The notes beneath the pieces were generated by a model. The model had not been told where the DNA came from, did no database searches, and was given only the letters and a program-made list of their open reading frames with translations. DNA of 64,000 bases, taken from positions 62,001 to 126,000 of the forward strand of contig JANHCV010000010.1 of NCBI GenBank assembly GCA_025594325.1, read 5' to 3'. Every line of letters starts with the position of its first letter. Position 1 is the stretch's first letter. Source of the stretch: Blastocladiella emersonii ATCC 22665. Lineage: Eukaryota; Blastocladiomycota; Blastocladiomycetes; Blastocladiales; Blastocladiaceae. Shown here in pieces: positions 9,084 through 21,100 of the stretch. A program made the position numbers and the translations under genes.

Positions 9084-10425
9084 CTGGCGAGGACGAGCAT
9101 GCCGACACGCTGCTCTACCCCGCTGTCATCTCCCGCCGCGCCGATCTGACCCCCATCGGCATCGACCTCTTCACCGACCCTGCGCGCCTGGCCGAGTTCA
9201 CCGCACTCCGGCTCGGCGACGCCATCGAGCGCGGTCTCGCCGTGCGCGTCCAGGACCAGGTCGACGAGACCATGCTCGTGTACAAGGCCCACATCCTCGG
9301 ATTCGTCAAGCCCACGGCTCTCGCCAAGGCTGCACTCGCCCGCGACGCCGCCGACTTTGGGCAGATGACCGTCGGTGCCGCCTTCGACCGCAACTACTTC
9401 TTCCGCGCCACCGCCGCCGCCCAGGACCCGCTCGATTCGCCTCGCCGCCGCGCCGTCGTCGCGGCTGACGGCCCCGACGACATTGACCAGCGCGTTCCCA
9501 ACATCCGTCCCGACGGCGACCTCGGGTACCGCGAGGCCCAGTTCTCGGAGGAGACGGCCGAGGGCGGTGAGGCCGACGGCGCATACGGTGACGAAGACGA
9601 AGACGAGGACAAGATCTTCGAGGACGGCGGGACGGCGCCGAGGCCGGCACCATCACCGGCAGCGAGGCCGAGGCCGGCACCGCCACCGGCGCCGAGGAGG
9701 AGGCCTACAAGGCCGCCCCCGCCAAGTACGCCATGCCCGTCGGGCGCAAGGGCCTGCCCGACGCCACCGACGACGCGCCGTTGCCCAAGGAGCGCGCCAT
9801 GAAGGCCAAGGCCGTCGAGCGCACCGCCAGCTCGCTCGACGAGGCGTCGACGGGCAGTTCCACCCCGCAGGAGAAGCGCCAGCGGCTCGACTGGATCGAG
9901 CGCGCCGTCCCGTACGTCGCCGAAGCCGTGCGGCGTGCCGAGGCCCGGTCGGGCTCACCCGCGATCCCCAACGCGGCCGTGACGGACCTTGCACGGCAGA
10001 CGCTGCTGCGTGCAGAGCAAGACCTCCAGGTGACCATGAAGACCACCGAGACCCTGGCCCGCAAGCCGCTGTCGGCCTACGGGCCCAACTCGGGCGTCGC
10101 GTTCCGCCAAACGCTCCGTGGGATCAACGAGGCCTGCCGTGCCACAGCCCCCGTCAACAACGCCGCGTACAGTATCACCCGGCACGTCATCTACACGGTG
10201 CCCGACTGGCGTCACTATCGCGGGGCCGTGCTCGCCCCGCTTTCCATCGACGCGATCAAGACGGACGTCGCCAACTCGCGCCCGGAGAAGAACGGCAAGG
10301 GCGGCAAGGGCGGCAAGAAGGCCGCGACCAAGAAGGGCGGCGAGCCCGCGCAGGAACGCGGCTCGCCGCGTGCCGTGCCGCGCGGTGGGGTCGGGCGCAC
10401 CGAGCGGCTCGGTTCCACCGCGTAG
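9023..10425 (+). CDS. Unrecognised protein gene with one frame change
   Basis: Frame 1 starts at 9023 (MADHDRDHDR followed by an Ala run) and reads sensibly through an acidic stretch (DEDEDEDKIFEDGG). It then loses sense near 9635, where the frame starting at 9637 takes over (EAGTITGSEAEAGTATGAEE...) and continues to a TAG at 10423-10425. Together about 467 residues: an Ala-rich N-terminus, a globular part (for example MLVYKAHILGFVKPTALAK), an acidic linker, a second globular part (for example ITRHVIYTVPDW) and a Lys/Gly-rich basic tail. One missing base would explain the shift; a 47-bp intron at 9567-9613 would also restore frame but has poor splice signals. I do not recognise the family. 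The location next to transposon remnants leaves open an element-encoded protein. Confidence 0.55.
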
Positions 10426-11823
10426 CACGGGCGCGGGGCGGGGGGTAGGGGGGGGGGGTGTGGCCCTCGCGCGGGGACGGTTGCCGTCAACGTGCGAGGG
10501 GTGCGGAAGGGGACGGAGCCGCACACAATTTCTTATATATACTACCAGTTTCGCTCGGATCTCACTCTCTCTCACGGACGACAGGATCCATGCGCGTGTA
10601 TTTGAGGCCGACGACTACTCGCGGGTGCCCTCGCGATGCCGCGCTCTGCTCTCGCCGCCGCGACGCGTCGGTCGATCCCGCTGCTCTGCTGGTCCCGCGC
10701 CACCGGTGCTCCGCGCGGAGCAGAGTATCCGGCGCCGTGACAGCATAAAAGGCCGCGTGTACGCAGCGGGTCCCACGGGGCGGTGGCGCGCAAGCTGGAG
10801 CGCGTCGCCGTGCAAGCTGCGGCGTGCCGGCCGTCGAGCGACTTCGCGCGCGTGAGCGACGGGCCCTCGGGAGGCGACGCGTCCCGCGAACCACTGCACC
10901 GTTCCCGCCGTTGTCGAGGGCAACACGGCGGACCTGCTGGACGGGTGCGTCTCGCGGACGCGGGGGGAGGTCGCGAGGAGGTGACGCGGCGGGTGGAGGC
11001 GGTGTGCGCATGCGACGTGAACACGTAAGCGGCGGGATACACGCCGTAGCTCCTTGCCGTGGCGCGCTGTCACGCCGACGGCGGTCGCCCGCGTCAGCGC
11101 CGTCGAGCCGGTGCTCGCGTGCGTGCCATTCGGGGCGAGATCGCGGCGGCGTAGGGTCCGAAGGCGGGCCACCCGCAGCCCGTCCAGTTGCGTCGACAGA
11201 GGAGCGTTGTACGCGAGGGTCGTGCCGGCGCTCAGCGCGCCGCGACGTCCGTCGGCCGGCGGCCCGGGACGCGCTCGGGCCCGACGGATGGCGAAGCAAC
11301 CGACCGCCGCGATGGTCCGGAGCGTGGCGGAGCGCGCCGCAACGGTGGCGGAGGCGGCAGTGGTGGCGGAGGCGCACGTGCAGCGATGGCAAGGTCGAAG
11401 CGAAACGATCTGCCCTGTTCCGGGTCTTTCCGAGGCTTGCTTCGTCGATGACGCAACAGTGTGAAACTTGAAACATAGCAAAGGTAGCTGTGTTCCGGCT
11501 TCTTCCGGCGCCGATCATCTCGGTTGCCTCACGTGCGGGTGCTCCATCAGCGCCTGATTCCATCAATGGATCTTATCGCTGCGTGCCGCGTCCGCGCGCG
11601 CGACTCGCGGCGGGTCGCGGCGGCGCGCTGATCAGCTGCCCCGCCGCCGTCGTCGTCATCTCTCCCGGCCCGGGTCCCCGGCCCCGCCTCGTCCGTTCTT
11701 AAGATTCAATTCAACCGCACCCGGTTGGCCCCGACCTCGTTGCCGAGGAGCGCTCCAGTATAAAGTCGAGCCGTCCCCCACGCTCCCCTCCATCGCACCC
11801 TCCCCCACAACGCCAACAAGACC
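10426..11823. other. Long intergenic region before the forkhead gene
   Basis: About 1.4 kb. Open frames on both strands here are Arg/Ala/Pro-rich and resemble no family, as expected by chance in GC-rich DNA. An AT-rich run ttatatata sits near 10533. The 3' end is the promoter of the forkhead gene. Confidence 0.5.
11759..11765 (+). promoter_or_regulatory. TATA box of forkhead gene
   Basis: TATAAAG lies 59 bp upstream of the ATG at 11824 in an otherwise GC-rich context. It would place transcription initiation about 30 bp before the start codon, giving a short leader. Confidence 0.55.
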
Positions 11824-12822
11824 ATGAGCCCTGCGACCTCGCCGACCCCGCTCAGCCCACCCTCCAACACCACCAACCTCATGTCCAATCCCACGCCCAC
11901 GTCGACCTCCACGTCGCCTGCTGCCGCCGCCGCGGCCACGGGCGGCTGCCTGTTCATCCCGCAGCTTGAGCCCTACGCCGAGTCGGCCCACGCCTCATCG
12001 GCGGCCGCGGCCGGCGCCGAGATGCTCGCCGCGACCACGCTCGCGACCATTGCCGCGCGCCTCGGCCCGCAGCAGCAGCAGCAATCGGCCGCGCCGGCGC
12101 AGGGACTCGCGTCGCCGCCGCTCTCGCCGTCCTCGCCCACCACCCCGACCTCGGAGACGAACGAGCAGGCCGGCGCGTCCAGCAACGGGTCCGGCGCGCC
12201 GCAGCTCCGCCGCAAGCGCCGGCGCCCGCCCAAGAACTACGTGGTGCTCATCGCCGAGGCCATCCTCGCGTCGCCCTCGCGGTGCCTGTCGATCAAGGAG
12301 ATCTACGCCTACATCAGCTCGCAGTACAAGGCCCACTACAACGACCCCGAAGATCTCGGCTGGCAGAACACGGTCCGCTACAACCTGTCGCGCAACGCGT
12401 GCTTCACCAAGCTGTCGTACCTCAAGTACCTGCGCCAGCCCTCGCCCACCTCGCCCTCCTCCGCCGCCACCGACGTGGTGCTGCCGCCGACCCCGCCCGC
12501 CGCCTCGTCGCGCACCTCGTACTGGACCATCTCGCCCGCCTACCTCGCCCACTTTGAGCGCGGCATGTTCCACGTCGAGCTCGACCCCGCCGCCGTCGCT
12601 GCTGCGGCTGCCATCGCCCCGCCCTCGCCCGTCACGTCATCGGCCGGCACCCCGCCGCCGGGCCGCCCCGCGACCCCCACCCTCTCGCCCGCCCCGCGCA
12701 CCGCCGCGCTGCGCGCTCCGGCCATGGCCTCCCCGCGATACTCGCCCTACGCGCGCCCGGCCTCGCCGACCGTGTCGGTCGCGGGGCCCAACAAGATGGC
12801 CCTCGCCTTCCTCATGTCGTGA
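11824..12822 (+). CDS. Forkhead (winged-helix) transcription factor
   Basis: Single exon, 332 residues. A Ser/Thr/Pro/Ala-rich N-terminus with a short Gln run is followed by a basic KRRRPPKN and a forkhead domain at about residues 132-250: helix 1 (NYVVLIAEAILASP), helix 2 (LSIKEIYAYISSQY), recognition helix (GWQNTVRYNLSRNACF) and a wing strand (SYWTISPAYLAHF). A Ser/Pro/Ala insertion of about 35 residues sits between the recognition helix and the second wing strand. Forkhead proteins bind RYAAAYA-type sites in the nucleus. Oddity: the near-invariant His of the family's RHNLS motif is Tyr here (RYNLS). The C-terminus is low-complexity. It is convergent with the eIF2 gamma gene. The specific subfamily cannot be assigned. 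Confidence 0.93.
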   Translation: MSPATSPTPLSPPSNTTNLMSNPTPTSTSTSPAAAAAATGGCLFIPQLEPYAESAHASSAAAAGAEMLAATTLATIAARLGPQQQQQSAAPAQGLASPPLSPSSPTTPTSETNEQAGASSNGSGAPQLRRKRRRPPKNYVVLIAEAILASPSRCLSIKEIYAYISSQYKAHYNDPEDLGWQNTVRYNLSRNACFTKLSYLKYLRQPSPTSPSSAATDVVLPPTPPAASSRTSYWTISPAYLAHFERGMFHVELDPAAVAAAAAIAPPSPVTSSAGTPPPGRPATPTLSPAPRTAALRAPAMASPRYSPYARPASPTVSVAGPNKMALAFLMS

Positions 12823-13286
12823 ACCTGTCTGTCCGTGTCGCTGTGTGTTGTTGTACATATCCCTCCCTCGCTCTCAACCCTGTACCATTTCCTCATTTTG
12901 AACTAGATTCCCCCCCATTTTCACACCAACCTCCACCCGAACGCGTCCGCGACGAGTCGCCGGCGATCGCTCAGCTGACGACGCGTCGGCCATGTGAAAA
13001 AGTCGCTGTGGCGCGCTGCGATCTTTGCATCCAAGCGCTTAGCTTTGCATCAGTCAAGCCAACTCCTCCTGCTCCTCCTCTCTTCTCCACGCTCGCCGAT
13101 CTGCTCCCTGACCTCAGTGCGAACGCTACAGCGAGCCGACTCAACTGCTCAGGGCTCAGGGCGACCCCGGGGGGAGAGCTATCGAATAGGCATCGAATTG
13201 GGGGAAAACTGGGGGAGAAATACAGAAACAGACGGTGGGTGGGGGAGGGATGAGAAACGACGACAACCGAGGACCGAACCGAGAGC
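12823..13286. other. Convergent intergenic region
   Basis: 464 bp between the 3' ends of the forkhead and eIF2 gamma genes. No gene is supported. Confidence 0.5.
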
Positions 13287-14708
13287 TTACATGTCGAGGC
13301 AGACACCGCGCTTGATCTTGCCCCAGCCGATGAGACGCCAGTGCTTCTCGATACGGCGCGACAGGGCAATCTTCTCGCCGAGCTCCGTGCAGGCTGGCGA
13401 CGTGAGCTGGATCTTGGCCATGTCGGCCTTGACCGACACGACGCGGCCGCCCGTCGACGTGGACCCGATGTTGACCATGAGCACCTCGTTCTTGGTCAGC
13501 TTCTGCACCTTGGTCTGCTTCTTGTCGTCCGACTTGACGCCGAGCAGGCGGCGCAGCAGGAAGTAGTTGATCTCGAGCTCCGTGTAGATCTGCGGCAGCT
13601 GGCCGACGGCGCCGAGCACCTGGCCGACGAGGCGGTCGGCACGGCACAGCGTCGGGTCGATCTTGGTGCCGACACCGATGAGACCGCCGGGCACGGCGAA
13701 CTTGAGGTCGTTGGACTCGGTGAAGAGCGACACGATCTTGGAGAAGATGGGCTTGCACATGATGCGGCCCTCGGCGTCCTTGGACACGATGCCGGGGCGC
13801 ACCTCGATCTCGTCGCCGAGCTTGAGCACACCGCACAGGATCGAGCCGCCGGCGACGCCGCCCTTGAGGTCGGCCACCTCGGCACCGGGCTTGTTCACGT
13901 CGAACGAGCGGATGACGATGAGGCGGGGCGACGAGGTGAAGTCGCGCACGGGGATGGGGATCTTCTTGACAATGTACTCGTTGACGGCGTCAATGTTGTA
14001 CTTGAGCTGGGCCGAGATGGGCACGATGGGCGCGCCGTCAGCGACGGTGCCCTGCACGAACTTGAGAATCGACTGGTACTGCTCCTTGGCCTGGGCCTCC
14101 TGGATCAGGTCCACCTTGTTCTGCAGGATGATGATGTGCTTGAGCTTCATGATCTCGATGGCGGCGAGATGCTCGGACGTCTGCGGCTGCGGGCACGACT
14201 CGTTGCCGGCAATGAGGAGCAGGGCCGCGTCCATGACGGCGGCACCGTTGAGCATGGTGGCCATGAGGATATCGTGTCCTGTTTGCGGGGAGGGGAGGGT
14301 GCGCGTTAGTTGTTAGGGTCGAGTCGGATCCGAGGTGACGCGTGCAAGCGTACCGGGGCAGTCGACGAACGAGACGTGGCGCAGCAGGCGCATGGTGCCG
14401 GTGCACCCCTCGCGCTCGCACGGGAAGGTCGGGGGCTGGTTGCTGCGGTACGAGCGGTAGCAGCCGGGGCGGTGGCACTCGGCCTCGTTGTCGCACTTGT
14501 AGATCTTGGCGTTGGCGTAGCCGAGCTTGATGGTGATGTTGCGCTCGAGTTCGTTCTTGAAGCGGACCGTCTGCACGCCCGAGATGGCCTTGACGACCGT
14601 CGACTTGCCGTGGGCGACGTGGCCGATGGTGCCGATGTTGATGGTCGCCTGGCGCTCGATCACCTCGGGCGAGAGCGGGTGCAGCGTCGAAATGTCAATG
14701 TCCGCCAT
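13287..14708 (-). CDS. GCD11: Translation initiation factor eIF2 subunit gamma
   Basis: 448 residues in two exons (14708-14354 and 14278-13287) with a 75-bp intron having a GTACGC donor and a CAG acceptor. eIF2 gamma is the GTPase core of eIF2 that carries Met-tRNAi to the 40S subunit. The GTPase motifs are all visible: G1 [10 protein letters not shown]3 DCPGH (recreated exactly by splicing), G4 NKVD and G5 SAQ. A zinc-knuckle region ([12 protein letters not shown], then CEREGC) follows, then EF-Tu-like domains II and III ending [13 protein letters not shown]. It is a little shorter than human EIF2S3 (472) and yeast Gcd11 (527) because the N-terminal extension is brief. It is divergent from the kinesin gene. 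Confidence 0.97.
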
Positions 14709-15185
14709 GATGGGTCCGCGCGGGGTGGTGGCTAGACGGGGGGCGGGGCGCGGGCGGGGCGCCGCGAGTCAGGCGGGTCGATGCATGGGCGTGGAGCGAT
14801 CGGGCGTGCGCCGCGGCACATACGGCGTTGCGTGGAGTCGCGAGCTACGTTGCAGGGGGTGCGTCGGCGCGGGCGCGTGCTGGGATAGGCAGTCGACGTG
14901 CGCGACGGCCGCGGCGGCGGGGCCGGCCGAGCGCCCCGCGAGCGCGGAGGGCCGCGAGGAGGGTCAAAAGTGTTGGGGCGTGCGCTCACCTGACCCGTTG
15001 GAGCGCGGCGCGATCCGCGGGCTGAGACGAGCGAGCGTGCAGCGCCGTGCAGTGCGTCGCACGCTTTCCGAGTCGCTGCCCGCCGTCCATGGCCGCACCC
15101 GCATCCCTGACGCACCCACCCATGAAAACGACGAGACGCACCGACTGAACTGCACTCAACGCCACTCCCGACTCTGCACTGCACC
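14709..15185. promoter_or_regulatory. Divergent promoter region eIF2 gamma / kinesin
   Basis: 477 bp separate the two start codons, so it must contain both promoters. I see no convincing TATA box; the kinesin-proximal half has a CA-rich, pyrimidine-rich leader. Confidence 0.5.
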
Positions 15186-18100
15186 ATGAGCATGATCCCC
15201 GTGCCCTCGACGGGCCGGCGGCCCGCGTGGCAGTCGCCGCCGAACCGGACCCCGGGCCCGTCCACGCCGGCCATCAAGGTGGAACCGGGTGCGCATGCCG
15301 CAATGGACGTCGATCCCAGCGATCTGCGCTCAAACCCCGCGCCCGCCGCCGAAGGCACCGCCATGCCGCCGCCGCCGCCATCGACGGGCCTGGTCCGCCC
15401 CAAGCGGCGCCGGTCCAGCAACGGCTCCGACGACCTGCGCGAGCGCATCGCCGTGGGCGTGCGCATGCGGCCCTTCAACCCGCGCGAGGTCGAGCAGGGC
15501 CTGCCCAAGTTCGCGTGGAAGATTGACCGCGACACCATCTCGCAGGCCGTGGGCGACTTTGCCGCCCAGCAGGCCAACCGCTTCCGCTTCGACCACCTCT
15601 ACGACAACACGGCCACCAACGAGCAGGTCTACGCCGACCTCGGCGAGGACATTATCCAGTCCGCCATCCAGGGCTTCAACAGCACCCTCTTCGTCTACGG
15701 CCAGACCGCCTCGGGCAAGACCTGGTCCATGATGGGCACCCGCGACGACTCGGGCATCATCCCGCGCGCTATCCGGGACCTGTTTGCCGCGGCCGACAAG
15801 TCTCAGGTACATTTTCAACGCGTGCATTCACTGCACCAGCTATGGCGCCTCACGGTCGACTAACCGTGCTCATCCACGTCCAGTCCAATGGTTTTACCAT
15901 TCGCATGTCCTACATTGAGATCTACAACGAGACGCTGCGCGACCTGCTCGACCCGAAACGCGACACCACCCTCAAGCTCCGTGAGGGCAGCGACGGCCAG
16001 CCGTTTGTCAGCGGCGCCTCCGACATTCACATCGTGACCCTGCGCGACGCATTTGCCGCCATCAAGAGCGCCGCCAGTACGTGATTGCTCTGTCGCCGCG
16101 GTGTCCAGTGCTCGAGGACTGACCATGACCCGTTCCTGTAGAGGTCCGCGAGACCCACCAGACCGAGATGAACGACTTTAGCAGCCGATCGCACACCATC
16201 CTCACCTTCGTACGTCTCGGGTTCATCGCCTTTCCACGCTTCCCGCCAGTGTAACTGACCGACCTGCAAATCCAGATCATCCAGCAGGGCGACGACGGAC
16301 CCGACGTGCCCGGCCGCGGCATAACCACCTCGCGCCTCAACCTCGTCGATCTCGCCGGCTCGGAGCGCGTCGCCCACACGGGCGCCGATGGCGCGCGCCT
16401 CAAGGAGGGCGGCCACATCAACAAGTCGCTGCACACCCTCAGCCAGGTCATCACCAAGCTCTCGTCGTCCAAGGCCAACGACACGCACATCCCGTACCGC
16501 GACACCAAGCTCACCCACATCCTCAAGCCGTCGCTCGGCGGCAACGCGCGCACCGCGATCCTGTGCACCATCTCGCCGCACACCACCTACCTCGAGGAGT
16601 CGCTCTCCACCCTCAAGTTCGCGTCGCGCGCCAAGTCCGTCTGCAACAAGCCGATCGTCAACCACTCCGAGTTCACCGCCGCCAGCGAGGAGGAGTACAA
16701 GGACCGCCTCCACGTCCTCGAGGCCCGGCTGGCCGCCGGCAAGACCAAGGAGCTCGACCAGGCCAAGGCCGAAAAGGAGCGCCAGCGCATGCAGCGCGAG
16801 CTCGAGAGCCTGCACGAGTTTGTCGCCAGCAAAACCAAGCGCCGCCAGACCCTCTCGGCCGCGTCAGCGGCAGAGCTCCTCGCCGCGAACACGTCGCCGA
16901 CCCGCGCGCACAAGCGCCCGCGCACCGAGGGCATCAAGGAGATGGTTCAGGACCTGACCAAGGACCGCGACTCGGCCCTCGCCCGCATCAAGGAGCTCAA
17001 GGGCGAGAGCGCCGAGCGCCTGGCCGCCCTCGAGGCGTCCGAGGCCCAGATCGCCGCGCACCGCGCCTCCATCGAGACCCTGACCGCCGATCTCGCCGCG
17101 CGCACCGCCGAGTGCGAGAACTTGCAGTCATCCGCCGCCGCGTTGCAGGCGCAGATCGACGCGTTGACCGGCTCGCTCGCCGACTCGACCGCCGAGCGGA
17201 CGCGACTCGCGTCCGAACTCGATGCCGCGCGCGCCGAACACGCCGAGCAGTCGACGGTCCTCGCCGACGTTCGGGCGCAGCTCGCCATCGAGCAGGCGCG
17301 CGCCACCGCCCTGCAGCTCCTCGCCGACGAGCTTCGTCTCCTCCAGCCCGTACACGCCCGCGCCCTCGCCGACGTTGCTGCGCTCCGCGCGTCCGTCGTC
17401 GAGTACCACAACGCGCACGCCGACGCCGAGCACCGCTGCCTCGCGCTCCGGGCCGAGGTCGCCGCCCTCGCCGCCGTGCGCGGCCAGCTCAACGCCTCGG
17501 TCGCGGACCACGCGAACGCGCTCGCCCGCATCCGCAAGCTCGAAAAGCATATCAAGGACCTCGAAGAGTTTGGCGACGCCGACCGCACCGCCCTCGCCGA
17601 GCTGCAGGATGAGCTCGGCGCCTCGCAGGCGCTCGTCGCGAGCCTCGAGGACTCGCGCAACGAGCTCTCCGCGGCGTGGGCCGCCGGGTGCGACGACCTC
17701 GTCGCCAAACACGAGTCGAAATCGCGCGAGCTCGCCGTCGCGCAGGCCGAGAACGCGGCGGCTCTCGCCGCGCTCCAGTCGCAGCTCGACGCCACCGCCG
17801 AGCGACTCGCCGCCCTCGAGCAGGAGCACGCCGCAACGCTCGCGTCCATGGGCAGCGGGTCCGCCGTGTACGAGGCCCGGATCCGCGAGCTCACGGCGCA
17901 GCTCGCAGTCGCGCGCGGCGACGCGCGGCACTCGGACCGCGTCGCCATCGAACGGGAGTCGACGTACGTGGACGCGCTCGCCCGGCTCGATGCCGCCGCG
18001 GAATCGCTCGCCTCCACCAACTCGGTGCTCGGCGAGACCGAGGCGGCGCTGGCCAAGGCCGCGGCGCGCGTCTCGCAGCTCGACTCGGACCTCGCTCTCC

Positions 18101-21100
18101 AGTCCGCGGCGCACGACACGGCGCGCGAGCGCGTCGCCACGCTCGAGGCGCAGGTCGCCCAGCTCGAGTCGGCACGGTCCGCCGCCGAGTCCGAGCTCGC
18201 GCAGACCCGCGAGGCCCTCGCCAGCGTGTCGGCCGAGTGCGAACGGCTCCGCGACGCCAACGCCCTGCTCACGTCGTCGGCGACTGCGCGGCAAGCCGAT
18301 CTCGCCGCGGCGCTCCAGTCCAAGACCGCGGAGTGCGCCGCCCTCGAGGCCGCGCAGTCGGACCTGCACACCGACCTCGCCGCCGCGCGCGCCCGCGCCA
18401 ACGAGTGGGAGGGTGTCGCCGGGACCCGCACGATGGAGATTGCGGCGGCAGTGCTGCGCGCGGACGCCGCCGAGTCGGGGCTCGCCGAGTGGAAGGACAA
18501 GTACACGGCGGCGGCGGCCGAGCTCGCGAGGCGCGACACCGAGATCCTCGAGCTCGAGCAGCAGCTGGACGCCGAGTCAAAGCGCGCGCAGAATGGCGGG
18601 GCCGAGGCTGAGCGCGCGGCCGCACGCGTCGCTGAGCTCACGCAGCAGGTCGAGCAGGCGCGTGCAGCGACCGCCGAGGTGCAGCAGCGGCTCGACGCTG
18701 CCGCCGCCCGCGCCACGACGGCCGAGGCCGATCTCGCAGCGGCGCGCGCGCAGCTCGCCATCAGCGAGGAGGTGCTCGCGACCAACTCGGAGATCGTCAG
18801 CGAGCTCGAGGAGCAGCTCGCCGCTGCCAACAAGGAGCGCGACGAGTTCGCCGCACGCCTCGAGTCGACCAGTTCGTCGACCAACGAGCTCACCACGCGG
18901 CTTGAGACGGCCGTCAAGGACCACGCGTCGGCCGCGGCGCAGCTCGCCGAGACCACCACCACGCTCGAGTCGCTCCGCACACAGCACTTCGAGGTCGTGG
19001 CCGAGCGCGACCAGCTCGCCAAGGAGGTCCAGACTGCCGCGCGCGATCTCACCGCCGCGCGCAAGGACGCCGAGTGCCTCACCGCCACCGTCGACACGCT
19101 GCGCAAGGATCTCGCCGCGACGCAGGCCGCGCGCGACGAGGCGCTCGCCGCGTGCCACGCGCACGAGTCGGCCAAGGCCGCGCTGCAGACCGAGCTCGCT
19201 GCGGCGGTCTCCGCACGCGAAACGCTCGGCGAGGTCGAGACGGCGCTGTGCGCGCGCATGGCCGAGCGCGAGGCGAGCATCGCGGCGCTCGAGACGTTGC
19301 GCGACGAGCTGGCGGCGAAACTCGCGACTCGCGACGTCGAAATGCGCGAGGCCGCGGCCGAGCTCGACGCGCAGGTCCGCCGCACCGAGTCGATTGACGC
19401 GCAGCGCGCGGCGCTCGAGCGCGACCTCGACGAGGTCACGGACGACTTCCAGACCAAGCTCGCCGAGCTCGAGGCCGCGACGACCGCGCTCGCCCAGCAG
19501 ACTCAGGCCGTGGCCGATCGCGACGCGCAGGTCGCCGCGCTCCAGGCCGCCGCCGAAAAGTTCCGCCACCGCGAGGACGAGCTCGTACGGTCCGTGGCCG
19601 TGCTCGAGGCGAGTCTCGCCGCTGCGCGCGGCGAGCACGCGGCGGCTGTTGCGGACGTCCAGGCCAAAGTCGCCGCGCTGAACCAGGTCAAGGCCGAGTT
19701 TGACGCCATGAAGGCCGACGTCGACGCGCAGGCCAAGTTCGTCCAGCAGATCACGGAGCGGCACGCCGCCGACGTTGCCGCGCACCAGGCCGAGATGGCC
19801 GAGATGCGGGCGAACCATGACGCGGCCGTCGCGCAGGTCGCGGAAGGGCAGAAGGAGGTCGAGGAGGTCACGGCGCAGCTCAACGGCGCCAAGAAGCTGA
19901 TCGCGGACCTCGAGGCTGGGGTCGCTGCCCGCACCGCCGACGTCGAGGCCAAGGCCGCCGAGCTGGCCGAGTCGCGCGCCTCGCTCGTCGCGGCCAATGA
20001 GCGGGTAGGTGCGCTTGAGGTCAAGCTCGCCGACCGCGACGGCGCGCTCACGTCCCTCCGCGCCGAGTGCGCCTACCTCACGACGGCGCACGAGCAGCTG
20101 CGGGCCGAGATGAAGACCAAGGTCGCGCAGCGCGACGCCAAGGTGACCGAGCTCGAGTCGGCACTCGCCGACGTGCGTGCTTCGCTCGCTGCGGCTAACG
20201 AGCGGGTGGCCACATTCGAGGTGCAGCTCGCCGACCGGGACGGCGCGCTCGCGTCGTTCCGCGCCGAGCGCACCCAGCTCACGGCGGCGCGCGAGAAGGT
20301 GCAGACCGAGATGAAGGCCGAGCTTACACAGCGCGACGCCAAGGTGGCCGAGCTCGAGTCGACGCTCGCTGGCGTGCACATCAAGCTCGGCAAGTCCGAG
20401 GCGGCGGCGCAGGCGGCACGCAAGGAGCGCGACGCGGTGGCGGCCGATCTGGCGGCCGTGCGGTCCAAGCTCGCGAGTACCCGCAACACGCTCGACGCCG
20501 AGTCTGCGGCGTACGCGTCCTCGCGCGCGCGCGTCGTCGAGCTCACGGCGCAGCTCGAGTCGGCCGAGGCGGGCGCCGGCAGGGCCGCGGCGCTCAAAGT
20601 CGAGGTGGCGGCGCTCACCGAGTCCGTTGCGGCGTTCAAGCGGGCAATTGCGGCGCGCGACGACGAGCTGGTCAAGGTGGACGCGGAGCGGGCGGCGGCG
20701 GTCAAGGCCAAGGCGGCGGTGGACCAGGCGCTGCGGGTGCAGCACGACCGGGTGGCCGAGTTCGAGGCGCGGCTGGCGACGTCGAACGAGACGGCGTCAG
20801 AGCTGGTGCAGGTGCGGCAGCGCATGGAGACGGCCGAGCACGAGGTCGAGTACTGGAAGGCGCAGGCCGAGCACCACAAGAAGCGCGCGGGCGAGCTCGA
20901 GGCCGAGAAGCAGGCGCTGTCGGGCGAGTCGCTCGACGGGTCCATGTACCTCAACAACGCGGTGCGCGCCGAGAAGGAGCTGCACGACGCGCGCGCCGCG
21001 CTCGACGACAAGGCGCAGCAGAACCGGCAGCTGCAGGCGGACCCCGAGGTTGCCAACTCGCGCATCCGCATGCTCGAGGACCGGCTCAGCGTGCGCGTCC

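Noticed and set aside
9567-9613. 47-bp intron that would restore frame in the unrecognised gene
   Set aside because: It has a gtgagg donor but no pyrimidine tract or convincing branch site, and is shorter than every other intron here; left only as an alternative.
10562-11566. Minus-strand open frames of 288 and 334 codons between two genes
   Set aside because: Arg/Ala/Pro-rich without family resemblance or splice-consistent structure; expected by chance in GC-rich DNA.
16947-20745. Very long minus-strand open frames (836 and 722 codons) antisense to the kinesin coiled coil
   Set aside because: They are the mirror of GC-rich Ala/Glu/Arg codons; composition is Ser/Arg/Ala or Arg/Leu/Gly biased, with no domain, while the plus strand encodes a clear kinesin.
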